A stretch of DNA of 64,000 nt, from contig NC_074723.1 of assembly GCF_947242115.1 (NCBI RefSeq), positions 28,917,043 to 28,981,042 of the forward strand. The letters are read 5' to 3'. Source of the DNA: Biomphalaria glabrata. Taxonomy: Eukaryota; Mollusca; Gastropoda; Planorbidae. How positions within the stretch are numbered: position 1 is the first letter of the stretch; each line of letters opens with the position of its first letter. The position numbers and the translations under genes were made by a program. Shown here in pieces: positions 1 to 11,879 of this stretch. The notes below the pieces were generated by a model that saw nothing but the letters and a program-made list of their open reading frames with translations, was not told the DNA's origin and made no database searches.

Positions 1-2037
1 TGCGTAAGTTTGTATGTTTTCTGAGAGATACCGTCACCAATTCATTTTTTAATTTGTGAAATTACACCTGCAGAGTATTACACAAGGTTCTGTACAGAGA
101 TTTGTTTTCAATGCTGTAAGCACAAAACAGTAGTGAGTGCATTTTCTTAATGAATAACTCTTAGATTGCTGTGTTGTTCTCTTAGAATTAGTCTCGAATT
201 AGTCTCTGTTGGGCCTAATGCAATTGCCCACTGCCTTGGGTGTTGATTCCAAGAGTGTCTTTTTTAACTGGCTCCTGTTTGCCTCTGGGTAAATTTACTT
301 GGGCTTTCCGAGCTCATAGAATAGACTCTAGACTATGATAGTAAATTGATAGTTACTATAATGATTAGATCTAAATTAATCTAGAATAGATCTAGATCTA
401 CTAACTCTATTATTTGTATACTCACTCTAGTATTTGTATACAACATCTATCTTTAATATTTTAAAGTTTATATGTACTTATTATAACTAGTCAGAGGTGT
501 AGCTAGCCATGTGCAGGTGGTGCGGGCTGCACAGGGCATCAAGTGTATAGGGGCATCAAACTAAGGATAAACTTTCTCAGTAAAAACAACACAGAGTACA
601 TACACAAACAAAGACAAACTACTTTACTAGAAAAGTTAATCTACTGTGTTCTTTCTTAAATTTAAGCTGTAGACCAGGTTAAATCAAATTTACTATATTT
701 TTTCACATCTCGCAAGGTAACGCAATTTTACAATCCCACTTTCTTTTGAGGCACATGGTAGACGTTACTTCATTGGTCAGTAGCTGGTTTCATTTAGAGC
801 TTTTAAATATAGGTCTACCTCTAGATCTAGATAAATGACATAGTCTATTGTCATTTCACTATGATTCTTCTTAGTTTCAGACATTTTGATAAGAATTAGA
901 TTCTCCTGCTTTTTTGTAAATTCAAATTACCAATGATCAATGACAGTGATATCAATATTTTTTATTCAAATGATTTTTAACGTGTTTCTTTTTCATCACT
1001 AATTAGTTAGTTGCTCAAGACTGAAAAGTCCAGTTGGCGCTAGCTCAGACTGAGTTCTCACTGAGAAATTGTCATCTAGATCTAGGCATTTAACTTCATT
1101 CAATGAGTAATGAGAGCTGTCTCCAAACATTTGCCTATTTATTCTCTATAAAATAACAACAACAAACAAACAAATATAATATAAGATCATTTTTATTGAT
1201 GTCCAAAACTGGCGGTTTTGAAATAAATTTTGATACAAACAAACACCTGGTTCCTATTATAATTTTTCATTTATCGAATCAAACAACTTATTTTATTATA
1301 AATTCTTAAATAAACTACTCAATTTTTGGATTTTTTTGACCGTACTTTCATTACTTTGTCTTTGGACAGTTTGGACACCTCAAAACTGTATCAATTGTAC
1401 CTAATGTTAAGATTACGTTGTCATGGATAATGACGGGATACAAATTCTTTAGTCTTTCATTGACATCATGATCATCACGATTCATTCAACATTCATCGAT
1501 TCATTTCATGTCTGCTCGAGTCAAGAGTGAAGGCTCAAACTCAAGAAGTCAAGCTCAAAATTTTGATTTTCTGAGTCTGATCAGTTTGGCTGGAAGCCGG
1601 GCTGCTGAAGTTAAAATCAATTCTACAAGCAGAATATAGATCTAGATCTTAAATTGTGTATCTATCAAATATAGACCTCAAAAGAACTTACTATTTGGAA
1701 AGTTTGTCGAAAAAAGTATTGGTCTCCTCTTGTGTCAAAGGCCGCATGGTAAAAAATTGCTACAAAAACAAACAGCCATCAAAGTAGGGGTATCACTCTA
1801 ATTTCATATTACATTTTAACAGGGTAGTTTCCCTTTTAGAAAAAAAAAAATCCCGTTGTTAAGGATAACAAACAATATGGGCCTTCAAGGCTCAAAACAT
1901 TTGGCGTGTAGATCTAAAGTTCTAAACTGCTGCATTGGTCATAATGTAATAATCTTTAGGGTTATTCTATAGATCTGGATCAAAGTCTAAATAGTGATAA
2001 TTTAAGTCAACTCCTCGGAGCTCTATCTAGTAGCAAA
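1..2037. other. AT-rich upstream region without recognised gene
   Basis: This stretch has no convincing coding exon on either strand. It contains TAGATC-type motif runs near 340-430, 1070-1090 and 1635-1650. Around 490-530 there is a segment reading cagaggtgtagctagcca, which resembles one end of a TIR transposon of the GTAGCTAG type, but no matching end was found. The promoter of the downstream plus-strand gene should lie near its 3' part, but no TATA box or initiator could be assigned with confidence. Confidence 0.5.
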
Positions 2038-2067
2038 ATGTTGGACAAAGAAAAATGCCAACGTTAA
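2038..2067 (+). promoter_or_regulatory. Short upstream ORF overlapping the start of the next gene
   Basis: An ATG at 2038 opens a nine-codon frame that stops at 2067, in a different frame from the main start at 2055 and overlapping it. If the transcript begins upstream, this overlapping uORF could reduce initiation at the main ATG. Both ATGs have an A at -3. Only the sequence arrangement is seen; any regulatory effect is inferred. Confidence 0.35.
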
Positions 2068-5000
2068 ATCCCAAAGTGGAATTAGTAGCCAGTGTCGGTA
2101 TGAATGCGCTTCATGTTCCAAGCGTGGGTAAACTTCGATCAGTAGAGCCTCAGCTCACTACACTTTTTCATATGAATGAATTGTCTTATATTCATCGTGC
2201 AGATGGGTCAAAGTTGGCTCCCTATCCACCGTTATTACTTCGTAACTTCAATGGCGCTGAAGTACGAGAAAATGGTTATTATATGGATGCAGATCTATTG
2301 AATGCTAAAATAAAATTGTTGAGAACATCTGAAAGCTCTGGGCATAGAATACCCCAAGGAAAAGAAAGTCATCAGGTCTTTAAAGAAGTGCACCAGCATA
2401 AAGTGTTCTCAGTACCTGATAAAACAAAAGATGATATAGCAGAGACAGTTGCAACAACACATAAAAGGTTGATCAGAAAAAATAGTTGTAAGTATTTGAT
2501 ACTGCACATTGTGTAGAACTGTATTTGACATATTATATTATCTTTTTTATGTATATATATATATATAGTTCATTCATAAAGGTTTGAGGATGGCCAGGCA
2601 CTGAGGGCTTGGCACTGCGGTTTTGTGTCTCCTCGTGTAGCTGGTGAGACCTATGTGAGCCCAGAATGTTCAGCTGCACACATGACACTGGGCATATTAT
2701 TAGTGCTGGAGCCTGTGTCAGTAGTCTTTATTTTATTCTCTGGCTCTTTTCTTATTTTATGTAACAATGTCTTAAATGTGTTTGGGTCAAAGTTAAACAA
2801 TTAAACAGTTCTAGTTAACCGAAGAATTTCCATTTTTAGGAAATAAAAATTGTATGCAATCAAATTCAGCATCTGGTTGTTGTTGTTTTTTTGTAAAAAT
2901 GCATTCCATCCATCTCAGTGGCACTACAAAATACATTATTTGCTAGTAATACTTAATGATAGAAACAAATTCAGTGTATTGGGGCATGATGACATTGTAT
3001 GTTTAGATTGTAAAAATATGATTTGTTTTACAAGTTTCTGATATTCCTTCAGAAATTAAGTTTATTACGTCTTAGAGGGGCAACCATATTTTGTCACTGT
3101 CAGCCCCTCAAACAAATATTCATGACCTGATATGACACTCGATTAGGGTGCTAAGGCCACCTCTGTTCAAACTTGGAATGCAGTCCGAAGCACATACTAC
3201 ATTACCACGCAGCCATCTAATGATATAAAAACTTGTGCTATGTATATTTTTTAACAATAATTTTACAATCTACAGTTTGCTATTTGCTTTTTATACATGT
3301 TTTAGTAGTTCTCTTTATATATTTTATAATAGCTATGTTTATTTCAGCCTCCCAAAAAGTTTCTGGACATGAAAAACTGTGCACACTTGACAATATTTAT
3401 GCTCAAAAAACATCAACAACTCTTCCTGTCAAAAGTTCAAAAATGAACAGATTAAACAGAAAAAATGCTGAAGTTTTTCATAAAGAGAGACTCGATGCTT
3501 TCTCAGCACTGTGTAAAGGGATTAGTCTGCATGATAAAAACATCCACTCGAATTATGGGAAAAGTTTTCCACTTAGTCATCAGTCAAAGTCCTCTAAACA
3601 GCCTCTTTCTCAGGTCAGCTCGAACAATACAGTGACCTCTGGAGACAGTGAGAGTCGTCAAAGTGCAGAGGTGTTATCTAATTATGGCCAGAGAAGAAAG
3701 TCCATGTCAAGGGAGGTTGGAAAAAAGACAACGAAGGTGTTCCTCTCTGAGAAGCAGTCAGGAGTTATCACTGATTGTGGCATGTGCGTACCTTGTGCAC
3801 CTCCAGCCACTCCAACACCAGGTAAACAAAATATATTATAAACAAGTTCTGAGTTATCTGTTTATATCTGTGCCCTGTCTTCAGTAGAACTACATGTATT
3901 TTTTTCTGCCCTTGACAGGACTTAGGCCCCATCAAATTTTTTTCATTATTTTATTAGCTTGCTAGACATGATGGAATAATTTTCTTAGTAAGCTTATTAA
4001 GATTTTAAAACTTACTGTACCTGTATACCAGGTACACAGACAAGAGAAATAGGCTAACTCCTAATCATAAGAATTTCCTATCTCATTTTTATTTGGCATC
4101 ATCAGGAAAAGTCAATTTTTTTTTTTTGCTTTGGTCTTTTTAGTTGAAACAACATATATATATATTCCTAATGTGTCCACAGAGCAATTAAAGAGAACAG
4201 AATATGTACCATCACTTCAAGATATCAAAGTTAGTCAAATTTTTCTATTGTACTTTTTTAAAAGTTAATTTCTTAAATCATATTGCTATTTGGTCAGTGA
4301 AACAAACATTTAGATTTCACAATAGAAGTAATGTTTTACACACGACACTATATTTTCCTTAGGCACAAAGACTTGTCCGTCAAAGACTTCATATTATTGA
4401 AGAAAATGAATGCAAAAGAGAAAGAAAAAAACAAGAAACTCAGAATTTAGGTTTTCAAAAAACTATGGTTGAGATGAGACAGGATTTGAAGAAAATGCAA
4501 AGAAGAGAGGTACATAATCTTACACAAATTTCCATAGATCAGGGGAAAGTCAAACTAGACTCAAAACTGGTGTATGTTAATCAGTGAATTAAATTCTGCT
4601 AAGGTGTTTGGTTTTTCTGGCTGATTCAGGCAACCATTTATGTTATAAAATTACAGGCTTTATTTTAAAGGAATTTCATGAGTCAATCTAGTCATGCAAG
4701 TTAATGTTATTTTGGGAGGAAAAACTTAATATCATCTGCCCCATAGGTCGCAAGGTCTGAAAGGGAAACATTACTTTACCATACCATTATGTAGTTTAAA
4801 AAAAAGTGCTATTAGCATATATATTTATATTCATTTACAATCTTAAATTATTGGTCCTTATTAAAGCTTCCTCATTCCAAGCATTGTTTTTACTAAAATG
4901 TTGATTGGTATCTTAGCCAGTGCAGTTAACCCATTTTCAGCCCCGTTAAACCCTTACAAACACACATTATTGATGCTTCATAAATATTTTCATTTCATTT

Positions 5001-5123
5001 TACCTGTATTTCTTATGCACTATTTTTTTTCAACAGATCTATGCTTTGAATAAAGTCATGACAGACCTAGAGAATTACAACTTTCAACAATTTATGGACA
5101 ATATGAATGCTCCTGATTTTTAA
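2055..5123 (+). CDS. Uncharacterised 395-aa protein with C-terminal coiled coil, 5 exons
   Basis: I do not recognise the family. Five coding exons join in phase: 2055-2487, 3348-3821, 4183-4229, 4363-4509 and 5037-5123 (TAA), giving 395 residues. All four introns have GT/AG ends: donors GTAAGT, GTAAAC, GTTAGT, GTACAT, and acceptors after pyrimidine-rich tracts. Residues 1-144 (exon 1) look folded and hydrophobic-mixed, with YPPLLLRNFNGAEVRENGYY near residue 60. Residues 145-302 are Ser/Lys-rich and low in order, ending in a CGMCVPCAPP cysteine motif. Residues about 319-367 (exon 4) are strongly charged with heptad character (ERKKQETQNLGFQKTMVEM), so a coiled coil is likely. The last exon ends NFQQFMDNMNAPDF. 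There is no signal peptide or membrane segment. The ATG at 2055 was chosen because it opens exon 1; more 5' exons are possible. The overall style recalls ciliary or testis coiled-coil proteins, but that is a guess. Confidence 0.75.
2580..2760 (-). repeat. LINE 3'-end fragment (zinc-finger tail and 3' UTR family)
   Basis: The segment shares blocks with 54790-54930, for example gctggtgagacctatgtgag and the following ...gaatgttc.gctg, in the same orientation. The 54.8-kb copy encodes on the minus strand a CPVYSRTFRAHIGLTSR-like knuckle typical of the C terminus of LINE reverse transcriptases. This copy lies in intron 1 of the unrecognised gene and is too decayed to code. Confidence 0.5.
3045..3225 (-). 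repeat. Degenerate tRNA-derived SINE, family S2
   Basis: It starts with a ttccttcagaaattaag block and ends with cacgcagccatct, matching the order of blocks in better copies at 33.8 and 58.8 kb. In the minus-strand reading the terminal ATGGCTGCxTGG and a GTTCAAA B-box-like block are recognisable. It sits in intron 1 of the unrecognised gene. Confidence 0.45.
4732..4775 (+). repeat. 3' fragment of SINE family S1
   Basis: The blocks atctgcc..ataggtcgcaagg and tctgaaagggaaa match the 3' end of the S1 SINE copies at 31.7 kb and, inverted, 56.57 kb. Only this tail is present, in intron 4 of the unrecognised gene. Confidence 0.5.
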
Positions 5124-5934
5124 GTCTTTCACTTAAGTAATTGCTGAATACTTTATTGTACATGCCAGTATTTTGCACTGAGAGCTAGAATCTTTTCTTT
5201 TAGTTATACAATTTACTGCTGATATTACATTTTACATTGATGTAAAATTACTTCATTTACTGCTGAATACAATGGTACCTTGTTGTGCAGATGTTGAGTC
5301 TGAAAAAGTAAAAGCATTATGTCATCCTGTTTATAACCATCTCTTCAAGCTGCTTAATGGCACTCATGCTCAATTTATTTATATCTTTATAACAGTATTT
5401 AACAAGTACATTCTGTAATAATGAGGCATTAAAAAAGTGAGCAAAATTAGTGCTCACAGTTGTCAAGGAAACATTTCGAAAAAAAAAAAGCACTGAAAGT
5501 AAAAATATTTAAGGAAGCAATCTTATTTATATTTTCATGATTCTCTCATTTAATCAGATTTTGTGAGATTGTTTCAAAGGGGCAAAGCAAAAACCTGAGT
5601 ATATTTAAAGGGATACTTAATGAATTCATTGGTTTTATCATAGGTGACCTATTTATTTTTCAGAAGTAAAATTAAATGCCAAGATAAATTTTTTATAAGC
5701 CACTTGGTTCCACTTTCTAATTCCAGATCCAGGTTTAAGTTAAATAGTATCCTTCTTTAATATACAAATCATATTGTACTTAATTTTTTAAATAATTCTA
5801 TTGAATGTGTATGTTTGTTATAAAAAGTGGTTTAGTACAGATTGTATAACTGTGCAATCTTGGATTATATATTTCAGAATAATGTCATTTAATCTGAAAT
5901 TGTGTGTGCCACATTAACAGCAAATCCTCTTAGC

Positions 5935-5940
5935 AATAAA
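5935..5940 (+). terminator. Candidate polyadenylation signal of the 395-aa gene
   Basis: An AATAAA lies about 0.8 kb after the TAA stop at 5123, in AT-rich DNA with no further coding sense. It is the first canonical signal that makes a plausible 3' UTR. Other AT-rich variants exist nearby, so the choice is tentative. Confidence 0.35.
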
Positions 5941-6482
5941 ATATTGAACATTATTTTTTCCTACACACATGAATTAACATTCTATTTTGTTGAGAATGTG
6001 AGACCTAGATTTTCAAGATGAAGTGAAGGGTAAATAATATATAGGGTAAATCTGATTTTTTTTTCATTTGTACATTTTATTCCTACATATCTGATACTGG
6101 TACTCCAATATAGAAAAAAAAATATTTTTTTTTTATATGAATGAAGTAATATTTTTATTACAATAGTAACAAATTTTTGTGAATTCCTTAATTGCTGTGA
6201 CTATACATGTCTACAAAAACAAATCATTTTTATGTTACAAATTTAAAAAAAAAGGTTGATAAACAATAATCTTTCAGCTAATCAAGCACAGTTCTATCCT
6301 CTTGCATTTGGCAAAACTATACATCTGTGGACCTCTGTGAAAAAAAAAAAAGCTTTGGTTTAAAACGTACTTGTAGTATAAAGTTGATTTATCACTGTTT
6401 AAGAAAAGGGTGATGTCACAATGTAATGTTTAATGCATTGTGTATTTGACATTGTAGATATATCAAATGGAATATAGTTGAC

Positions 6483-6570
6483 ATATCAAATAGAATAATC
6501 AAACAGTTACTTTGGCCACCGTGCGGCACTCAGGTCAATTAGCTCTGACAAGAGGAATTTGATAGTGGCT
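6483..6570. repeat. Copy 1 of a dispersed repeat with a conserved 56-bp core
   Basis: The core 6515-6570 (gccaccgtgcggcactcagg ... gaatttgatagtggct) recurs at 7695-7750 with three mismatches by eye. About 30 bp upstream is also alignable (atatcaaata...aaac), while the downstream side diverges at once. The core begins gccac and ends gtggc, a short inverted repeat. Confidence 0.6.
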
Positions 6571-7661
6571 TAAAAAAAAATCAACTTGTTATAATTACTT
6601 AACCAAATGTTAATAAATAAAAAGTCAAGATATTCAATAAGCTTAATACCTAATTACCTGAAATTGTTTATAAATAAAATGTTTGATCAGCAGATCTGAT
6701 GATTTATAAATAGCTAACAGAAGCAATGTTGTGTATAGTATTCAGTCATCACATCATGGTCCAGACTGTCTTTAGATCTGAGGAAAAAACAAACTTTATT
6801 TTATTCTACTGTAACAATTAGCTGTTCATATAATTTTAATTTGAAAAAAAAAGACCATCTTCAGAAGTACTGAAACAAAATTGAAAGTTTCAAATATCAT
6901 CTGGCTTTAACTAAGAAACCCTAACTAATCTAGAGGTTTGGATATAAGCAGCTCTCAAGGCAACAAATCGAGCTGTATTAAAATTAAAGCTAGTTTCTTA
7001 TTAAAAATTAAAGGAAGCATAATTCAAAGTAAGAAGAGGAAAAGCCTTAAAAGGGTTCAAGTGTGGGGTAAATATTGCCAAAAGCTTACAACAGAGTCTG
7101 GGAGCACATGAGGTGCACTGACTGATCTTTCTGTGTTGTAGAGTTATCCTGACCTGAACAAGCTATAATAGCACTGCAAAGAATTGCCCCTTCAATTTCT
7201 ACAGTGGGGAGAAATTGGAGTTCTTGTTCTTTACAGCTGTTCTGAACTTGCATATACTGATTTGACAGATTGTCACTTACTCTTGACTTTAAGCTTTTTC
7301 CCCACGATGTTTAGGATTTGAGATCAAAAGGGAGCTTAAGAGATAAACTCAATTTGATAATTGGGTCTGGTAATATGTTATATTATGTTTAAATATATTT
7401 GACAATTTTATATTAAGAAGGAATGGGATTTTGAGGGGGGGGGGGGGATCATAGCACATCAGAAATGTATCCACATATCAACAGGTGAACACAAATTTAA
7501 TTCCAAAACAAACAAAAAATGTAGGTTTAGTTCAAGAAATTATTTTTTTTAAATATTGCAACATAATGTAATGTGAATACAAATGTGAAGCTTAGTGCTG
7601 TAACAATTAATAAACGTATTAATGTAGTGAATCATCTATATTTGAAATTGTAAATATACAA

Positions 7662-7750
7662 TATCAAATAAAAAAATTAAACACATTTACTCTTGCCACC
7701 TTGCGGCACTCAGGTCAATTAATTCTGACAAGAGGAATTTGATAGTGGCT
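7662..7750. repeat. Copy 2 of the dispersed repeat with a conserved 56-bp core
   Basis: This is the second copy of the repeat at 6483-6570, in the same orientation and about 1.2 kb away. The DNA between the two copies is AT-rich and shows no gene. Confidence 0.6.
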
Positions 7751-9514
7751 TTTTAGTACTGGTATTATGAAACCATAAACCTTTCCTTTCACCATTGGGA
7801 GTTTTATTCCAATATAAATTTATTTTAAAAACAAATTAGAAAGCTTTTTTTTTAGAAGCCTGCTAATTTTGTTTCCATACAAAATGATAGTTTAAATAAA
7901 ACCCTTTTAGAAAAATAAATTTTTAAAATATTTAAAATATTTAAAAAATAATTTTGACTTTCTCACCTATCTGCAATGTCAGGACATTGTTCACTTCTCA
8001 AATGTGTAATTTACATTTCTCCCTCTTTCAGCCTTCCATTTTATGTTCTTGCCAGGAAACCACATGATCTTAACCTGTATTTTTGTGCAGGGCTTTTACA
8101 AGAGTAGATTTGAGATGCCTAAGCCTCATATAAGACATCAGTAACACTGAGTCTCATGATTTTCTGTACCCACATCCTTGTTTTTTAAAAAATGTAACAA
8201 AAAAATGTTAAGTCAATTTATTAAATTAAGAGAATTAAGTAAACAGAAGAGTAAAATGTTAAGTACTAACAATAAATAAAACATATATAATACTCAGAAT
8301 ATATGAATAGATATATATATAAATAATATACATACAGATTTATAAACTATTCATAGTAGGCCTATATAAATACTAGTTCTATTATCTATACCTTCTGGGT
8401 GCTAAACTTGGACCTCCTAATAAAGATTATATAGATAAGATCTATAACTATAATTCTATATAGATCTATATCTAAAAACTTGTCTCACTAGGCCTCTTGG
8501 CTCAAGTCCAAGTAAACAAGGATTGCAAAAAATCTATTCTTAAGAGCATGGCTTAGAAAACCCTTGTCCAGTACCTGGAGGAATACAACAGTTTACAATG
8601 ACGGTTTAACTAGTAACTAGTCAACTCATCTTGTTGATAACCTTTGTTTTTGGTGGGGTGGTACAAATTTATTGACTTAGACGTCTTAGAATCTAGTTGT
8701 CTACTATAGACTATAAACACTCTAGTAACTAGTACCATCACCGTGTGCAGAAGCTAGCAATTAGATCTAGATCTAATAATTATGTGGCTGAAATGGTAGC
8801 TATTAAAAATTTAATATGCAGTAGAATTCATTGAGGAAAGAATCAAAGAAAAGCCAGGACCAGTATCTAGGAGCTGTTTACTTAAGTTTACTTGATTCCT
8901 TATCAGAAAGTTATCAATCAAATCAATGTTAATACACATTTACACTGCACTAGAGTTAGTAAGAGTGCCACAGTCCACAGTCGACACTGCGACAGGGAAA
9001 TGTTCAAACCAAACTATTCAAATTCAGTCTTTTGAAACACTCACACTCTGTCACTGGTCAACACTGAGCACTGTCTTTACATATTACAAGAGATGTTCTA
9101 GATTATATCTAGAGGTAGATCTATACGTTGCCCTTGAACGGAGACTTACATGCATAACACAGCATCTCATCTCACTCCAAAAAAGGTCATCACACGTGGC
9201 TAAACTAAAACCTTCCCTTCCACTTTGCATGTTCATGAAGTCTGAAATGAAGAACTAGAGTCTAGCTTTTTTTATCTGGGTCTTAGGAGAGAAAAATACC
9301 CAGATTAAAATCTTTCAGGAAACTGACACGCATATCTAAATCAGCGAGTCTCAAACCCCTCCCTCCCCTTGGACGTGCTATATATGAAAAAAAAAAAAAG
9401 GGGGGGGGGGTGTGCACTTTTTTTTTCAGGGGACAAAAAAACGTTATTTTATTTGGTTTGTAATTATAAATTCATCTTTGAATGCTGATATCATTTGTAT
9501 TTTGTAAAATGTTT

Positions 9515-9660
9515 TACATGTTTCAGATGTTCCTTCAGATAATTGCATCCTAGCCCAAACATGACAACGGGGGATGAAGGCGGGAAGGGTTCAAACCTTC
9601 GAGAACACCGAAAAACAGTCCCTGGTGCATACCACAGGACTGGGCAGACATCCCCCATTT
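9515..9660 (-). repeat. tRNA-derived SINE, family S2
   Basis: The plus strand reads tttacatgtttcagatgttc, then ttccttcagataattgcatcc, then a GC-rich middle (acgggggatgaaggcgggaa), then gggttcaaacctt and gggcagaca. In the minus orientation the B box GGTTTGAACCC and a 5' tRNA-like head are visible. The family recurs at 33.8, 44.4, 45.65 and 58.85 kb. Confidence 0.6.
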
Positions 9661-10184
9661 TACCCTATGCTGAATGCAATACGATTGATTCTAAAGGTTT
9701 TTAAGAGGACATTTCAATAACCTACGAGTCTGGTCAAAGAAAAAAAAATGGCAGCCGATACTGAGTGTGAGAGAGGCAGGGCCTATGTAATGTCCTCGAA
9801 TGTCACAAGATCACGTAGGCTTGGTGTAGCGAGCCTTTCTTGTGTTTGTGTGTTTATTATTATTTTATTTTATTTTTTATCATAAAGATATCAGATGATC
9901 AGACCATGTCAAGGTGTTTATAAAAATTTCGACCATTCTGGCATGAAAATATAGGGTTTTGAGTCTCTCGTGAAATCGGTATTAATTGTTATAACTTGGA
10001 AATGATTTAAAATACGTTTCTGAACTTAATAATTTAATTTTGTAAATATTTGTAATAAGATATTATGTAGCCAATTTAAAAAAATGATACATAGCCTATC
10101 TATGTTTAGTATTTTTGTCTTCAAAAGAACAATAGCTATGTTTGCCCATAGATTTGAGACCAATATTTGTTGTGTACATTTTCA

Positions 10185-10372
10185 GAATCGTGGGTGGTGG
10201 AGGGAGAGGGAGAATTTGAAAATCCCCTCGGGCCTCCACTTTAGGGTGGCCTGAAATGAGTGTGTTTTTTTTTTACATTAAATATTACGCAAAATGCATG
10301 GGCACCCAAAGAGGTCACCCCCCCCCCAGACCCCCAAATGATGGCAAATTCCTAGCTACGCCACTGATATAT
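10185..10372. mobile_element. Possible TIR element end of the GTAGCTAG type
   Basis: The segment ends ctagctacgccactgat, the reverse complement of a common transposon terminus (cagtggcgtagctag). A clear left end was not found. The composition is G- and C-biased against the AT-rich flank. Confidence 0.35.
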
Positions 10373-10444
10373 TGTTATGTCCCTAACTAACATTATAATA
10401 ATGTGTATTTGGGGGTGGGAATTGTCAAAAATGAAACAATGATG

Positions 10445-10924
10445 CATTTTTTTCAACAGTAATTTTTTTTTAAATTTATGGTATCTTCAACTAAAAAAGA
10501 TAAAACTGATGAGTGTCATCCTGTGCATTTCGAACACCTCGTCTATTTACATGTTTCGTACGTCCTTCAAATTTGAAGATTTCATTATCCAAATCTTATG
10601 GGAGATGATGGTGGGCATCATGGGCGTAGTCAGGATTTTTTTTCGGGGGGGGGGGTTTTTTCAACAGTAATTTTTTTTTTAATTTATGGTATCTTCAACT
10701 AAAAAAGATAAAACTGATGAGTGTCATCCTGTGCATTTCGAACACCTCGTCATTTTTTTCAACAGTAATTTTTTTTTTAATTTATGGTATCTTCAACTAA
10801 AAAAGATAAAACTGATGAGTGTCATCCTGTGCATTTCGAACACCTCGTCTATTTACATGTTTCGTACGTCCTTCAAATTTGAAGATTTCATTATCCAAAT
10901 CTTATGGGAGATGATGGTGGGCAT
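10445..10924. repeat. Local tandem duplications of SINE remnant plus transposon end
   Basis: A unit of about 200 bp, from caacagtaattttttttt through gatgagtgtcatcctgtgca to the start of the TIR element at catgggcgtagtcagg, occurs from about 10450 and again from about 10755. A shorter third copy of its first half lies between, near 10660-10750. The part acatgtttcgtacgtccttc..aaatttgaagat is SINE family S2. The duplication therefore happened after the TIR element had inserted. Confidence 0.7.
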
Positions 10925-11476
10925 CATGGGCGTAGTCAGGATTTTTTTTCGGGGGGGGGGGTTGGGGCGGGATTTCCCCCCCCCCCGCGAAAAAAATTTA
11001 TATGTATTTATGTGTGTGTGTACATAATTTTTTTTATTACATTCTGACCCTTCAATCTTTCGGAAGACGTTTATTGTGCCCTAGAATAGGTTCTCCCACG
11101 AGTTAGTGGAAAAATTGTAGATTCCCCGCCATTACTAGCAAGGGGGGTCTGGGGGAGCGCTAGGAGCTCCCCCAGCGCGGGGCGAAGCACTATTTCTTGA
11201 CTTGACGCCACTCATTCATGGAGGTCCTCATGGCAGGTGGGAAGAGGCTTCAGACATTACAAGTGACAGATTTTTATGGAAACAGCTTGACGTCAAATGC
11301 TCCAAACGGCGCGGGAGGGTCTAAGTTAGTAAGAATAGCACATATTAGGTTTTTGAAATAAAACTTTTTAATAGCAGGAAAATGCAGTGTAGATACCTCA
11401 GAATATGCATTTTGTTGGCTTTCAATACCAGAAATAGTGCTTGAACCCCAAACCCAATCCCCTGGCTACGCCCATG
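10925..11476. mobile_element. Short TIR transposon (MITE-like) inserted in an S2 SINE
   Basis: The ends are inverted: catgggcgtagtcagg at 10925-10940 and cctggctacgcccatg at 11461-11476. They are flanked by the direct repeat gtgggcat at 10917-10924 and 11477-11484, an exact 8-bp target duplication with T at position 2 and A at 7, as hAT elements often leave. The flanks join into a single S2 SINE (3' part up to 10924, B-box part 11477-11517). The interior has no transposase, so it is non-autonomous. A related longer copy lies at 61.8-63.5 kb. Confidence 0.75.
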
Positions 11477-11517
11477 GTGGGCATGCAGGATTCGAACCCA
11501 GAAAATCGAGACTACAG
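11477..11517 (-). repeat. Head part of the S2 SINE split by the TIR element
   Basis: The plus strand reads aggattcgaacccag followed by gactacagtccagagcgc. Inverted, this is the tRNA-like B box GGTTCGAATCC preceded by GCGCTCTGGACTGTAGTC. It continues the SINE interrupted at 10924. Confidence 0.6.
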
Positions 11518-11763
11518 TCCAGAGCGCCCTCCCCCAGACCCCCTTGTTGGCAATGGCAGGGAGTCTACAATTTTTCCACCAACTCCAGGAAGAACCTATT
11601 CTAAGGTACAATAAACTTCTTCCGAAAGAATGAAGGGTCAGAATGTAATTAAGATTAATTATGTACACACACACACCCACCCACGCACGCATACACACAC
11701 ACATTTTTTTTCTCAGTTTTCTCCCCCCCCCCCAAAAAAAAAAAAATCCTGGCTACGCCCATG
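11518..11763. mobile_element. Truncated second copy of the TIR element, inverted
   Basis: The sequence from about 11518 to 11700 is the reverse complement of 11000-11165 with moderate divergence, and it ends in cctggctacgcccatg at 11748-11763. The other end is missing. Together the two copies form a head-to-head arrangement that could fold into a long hairpin. Confidence 0.65.
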
Positions 11764-11879
11764 ATCTGTACTCTGCAGTTTTTGTAGCGTTTACTCTCAG
11801 ACTTTTATATTTTCTTTTCAGCCTCAGCGTTCAGTGTCTAACTTTTACAACCATGTTGGAGTTAGAGCATTACACTGTT

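Larger units (their letters stand above)
5960..9500. other. AT-rich intergenic region, no gene recognised
   Basis: Apart from the paired repeat above, this stretch carries homopolymer A/T runs, a G run at 7436-7447, AT dinucleotide-rich DNA near 8280-8345 and TAGATC motifs at 8400-8480 and 8760-8790. A 110-codon open frame at 8926-9258 has low-complexity composition, no domain and no splice logic, and is not called as a gene. Confidence 0.5.

Noticed and set aside
8926-9258. 110-codon plus-strand open frame
   Set aside because: No domain, no splice context and no conservation cue; it is compatible with chance in this sequence.
9749-9890. Possible first exon starting MAADTECERGRAYVMSSNVT
   Set aside because: The ATG context is good, but no donor with a matching downstream exon was found, and it is not part of UBE2J2 by family comparison.
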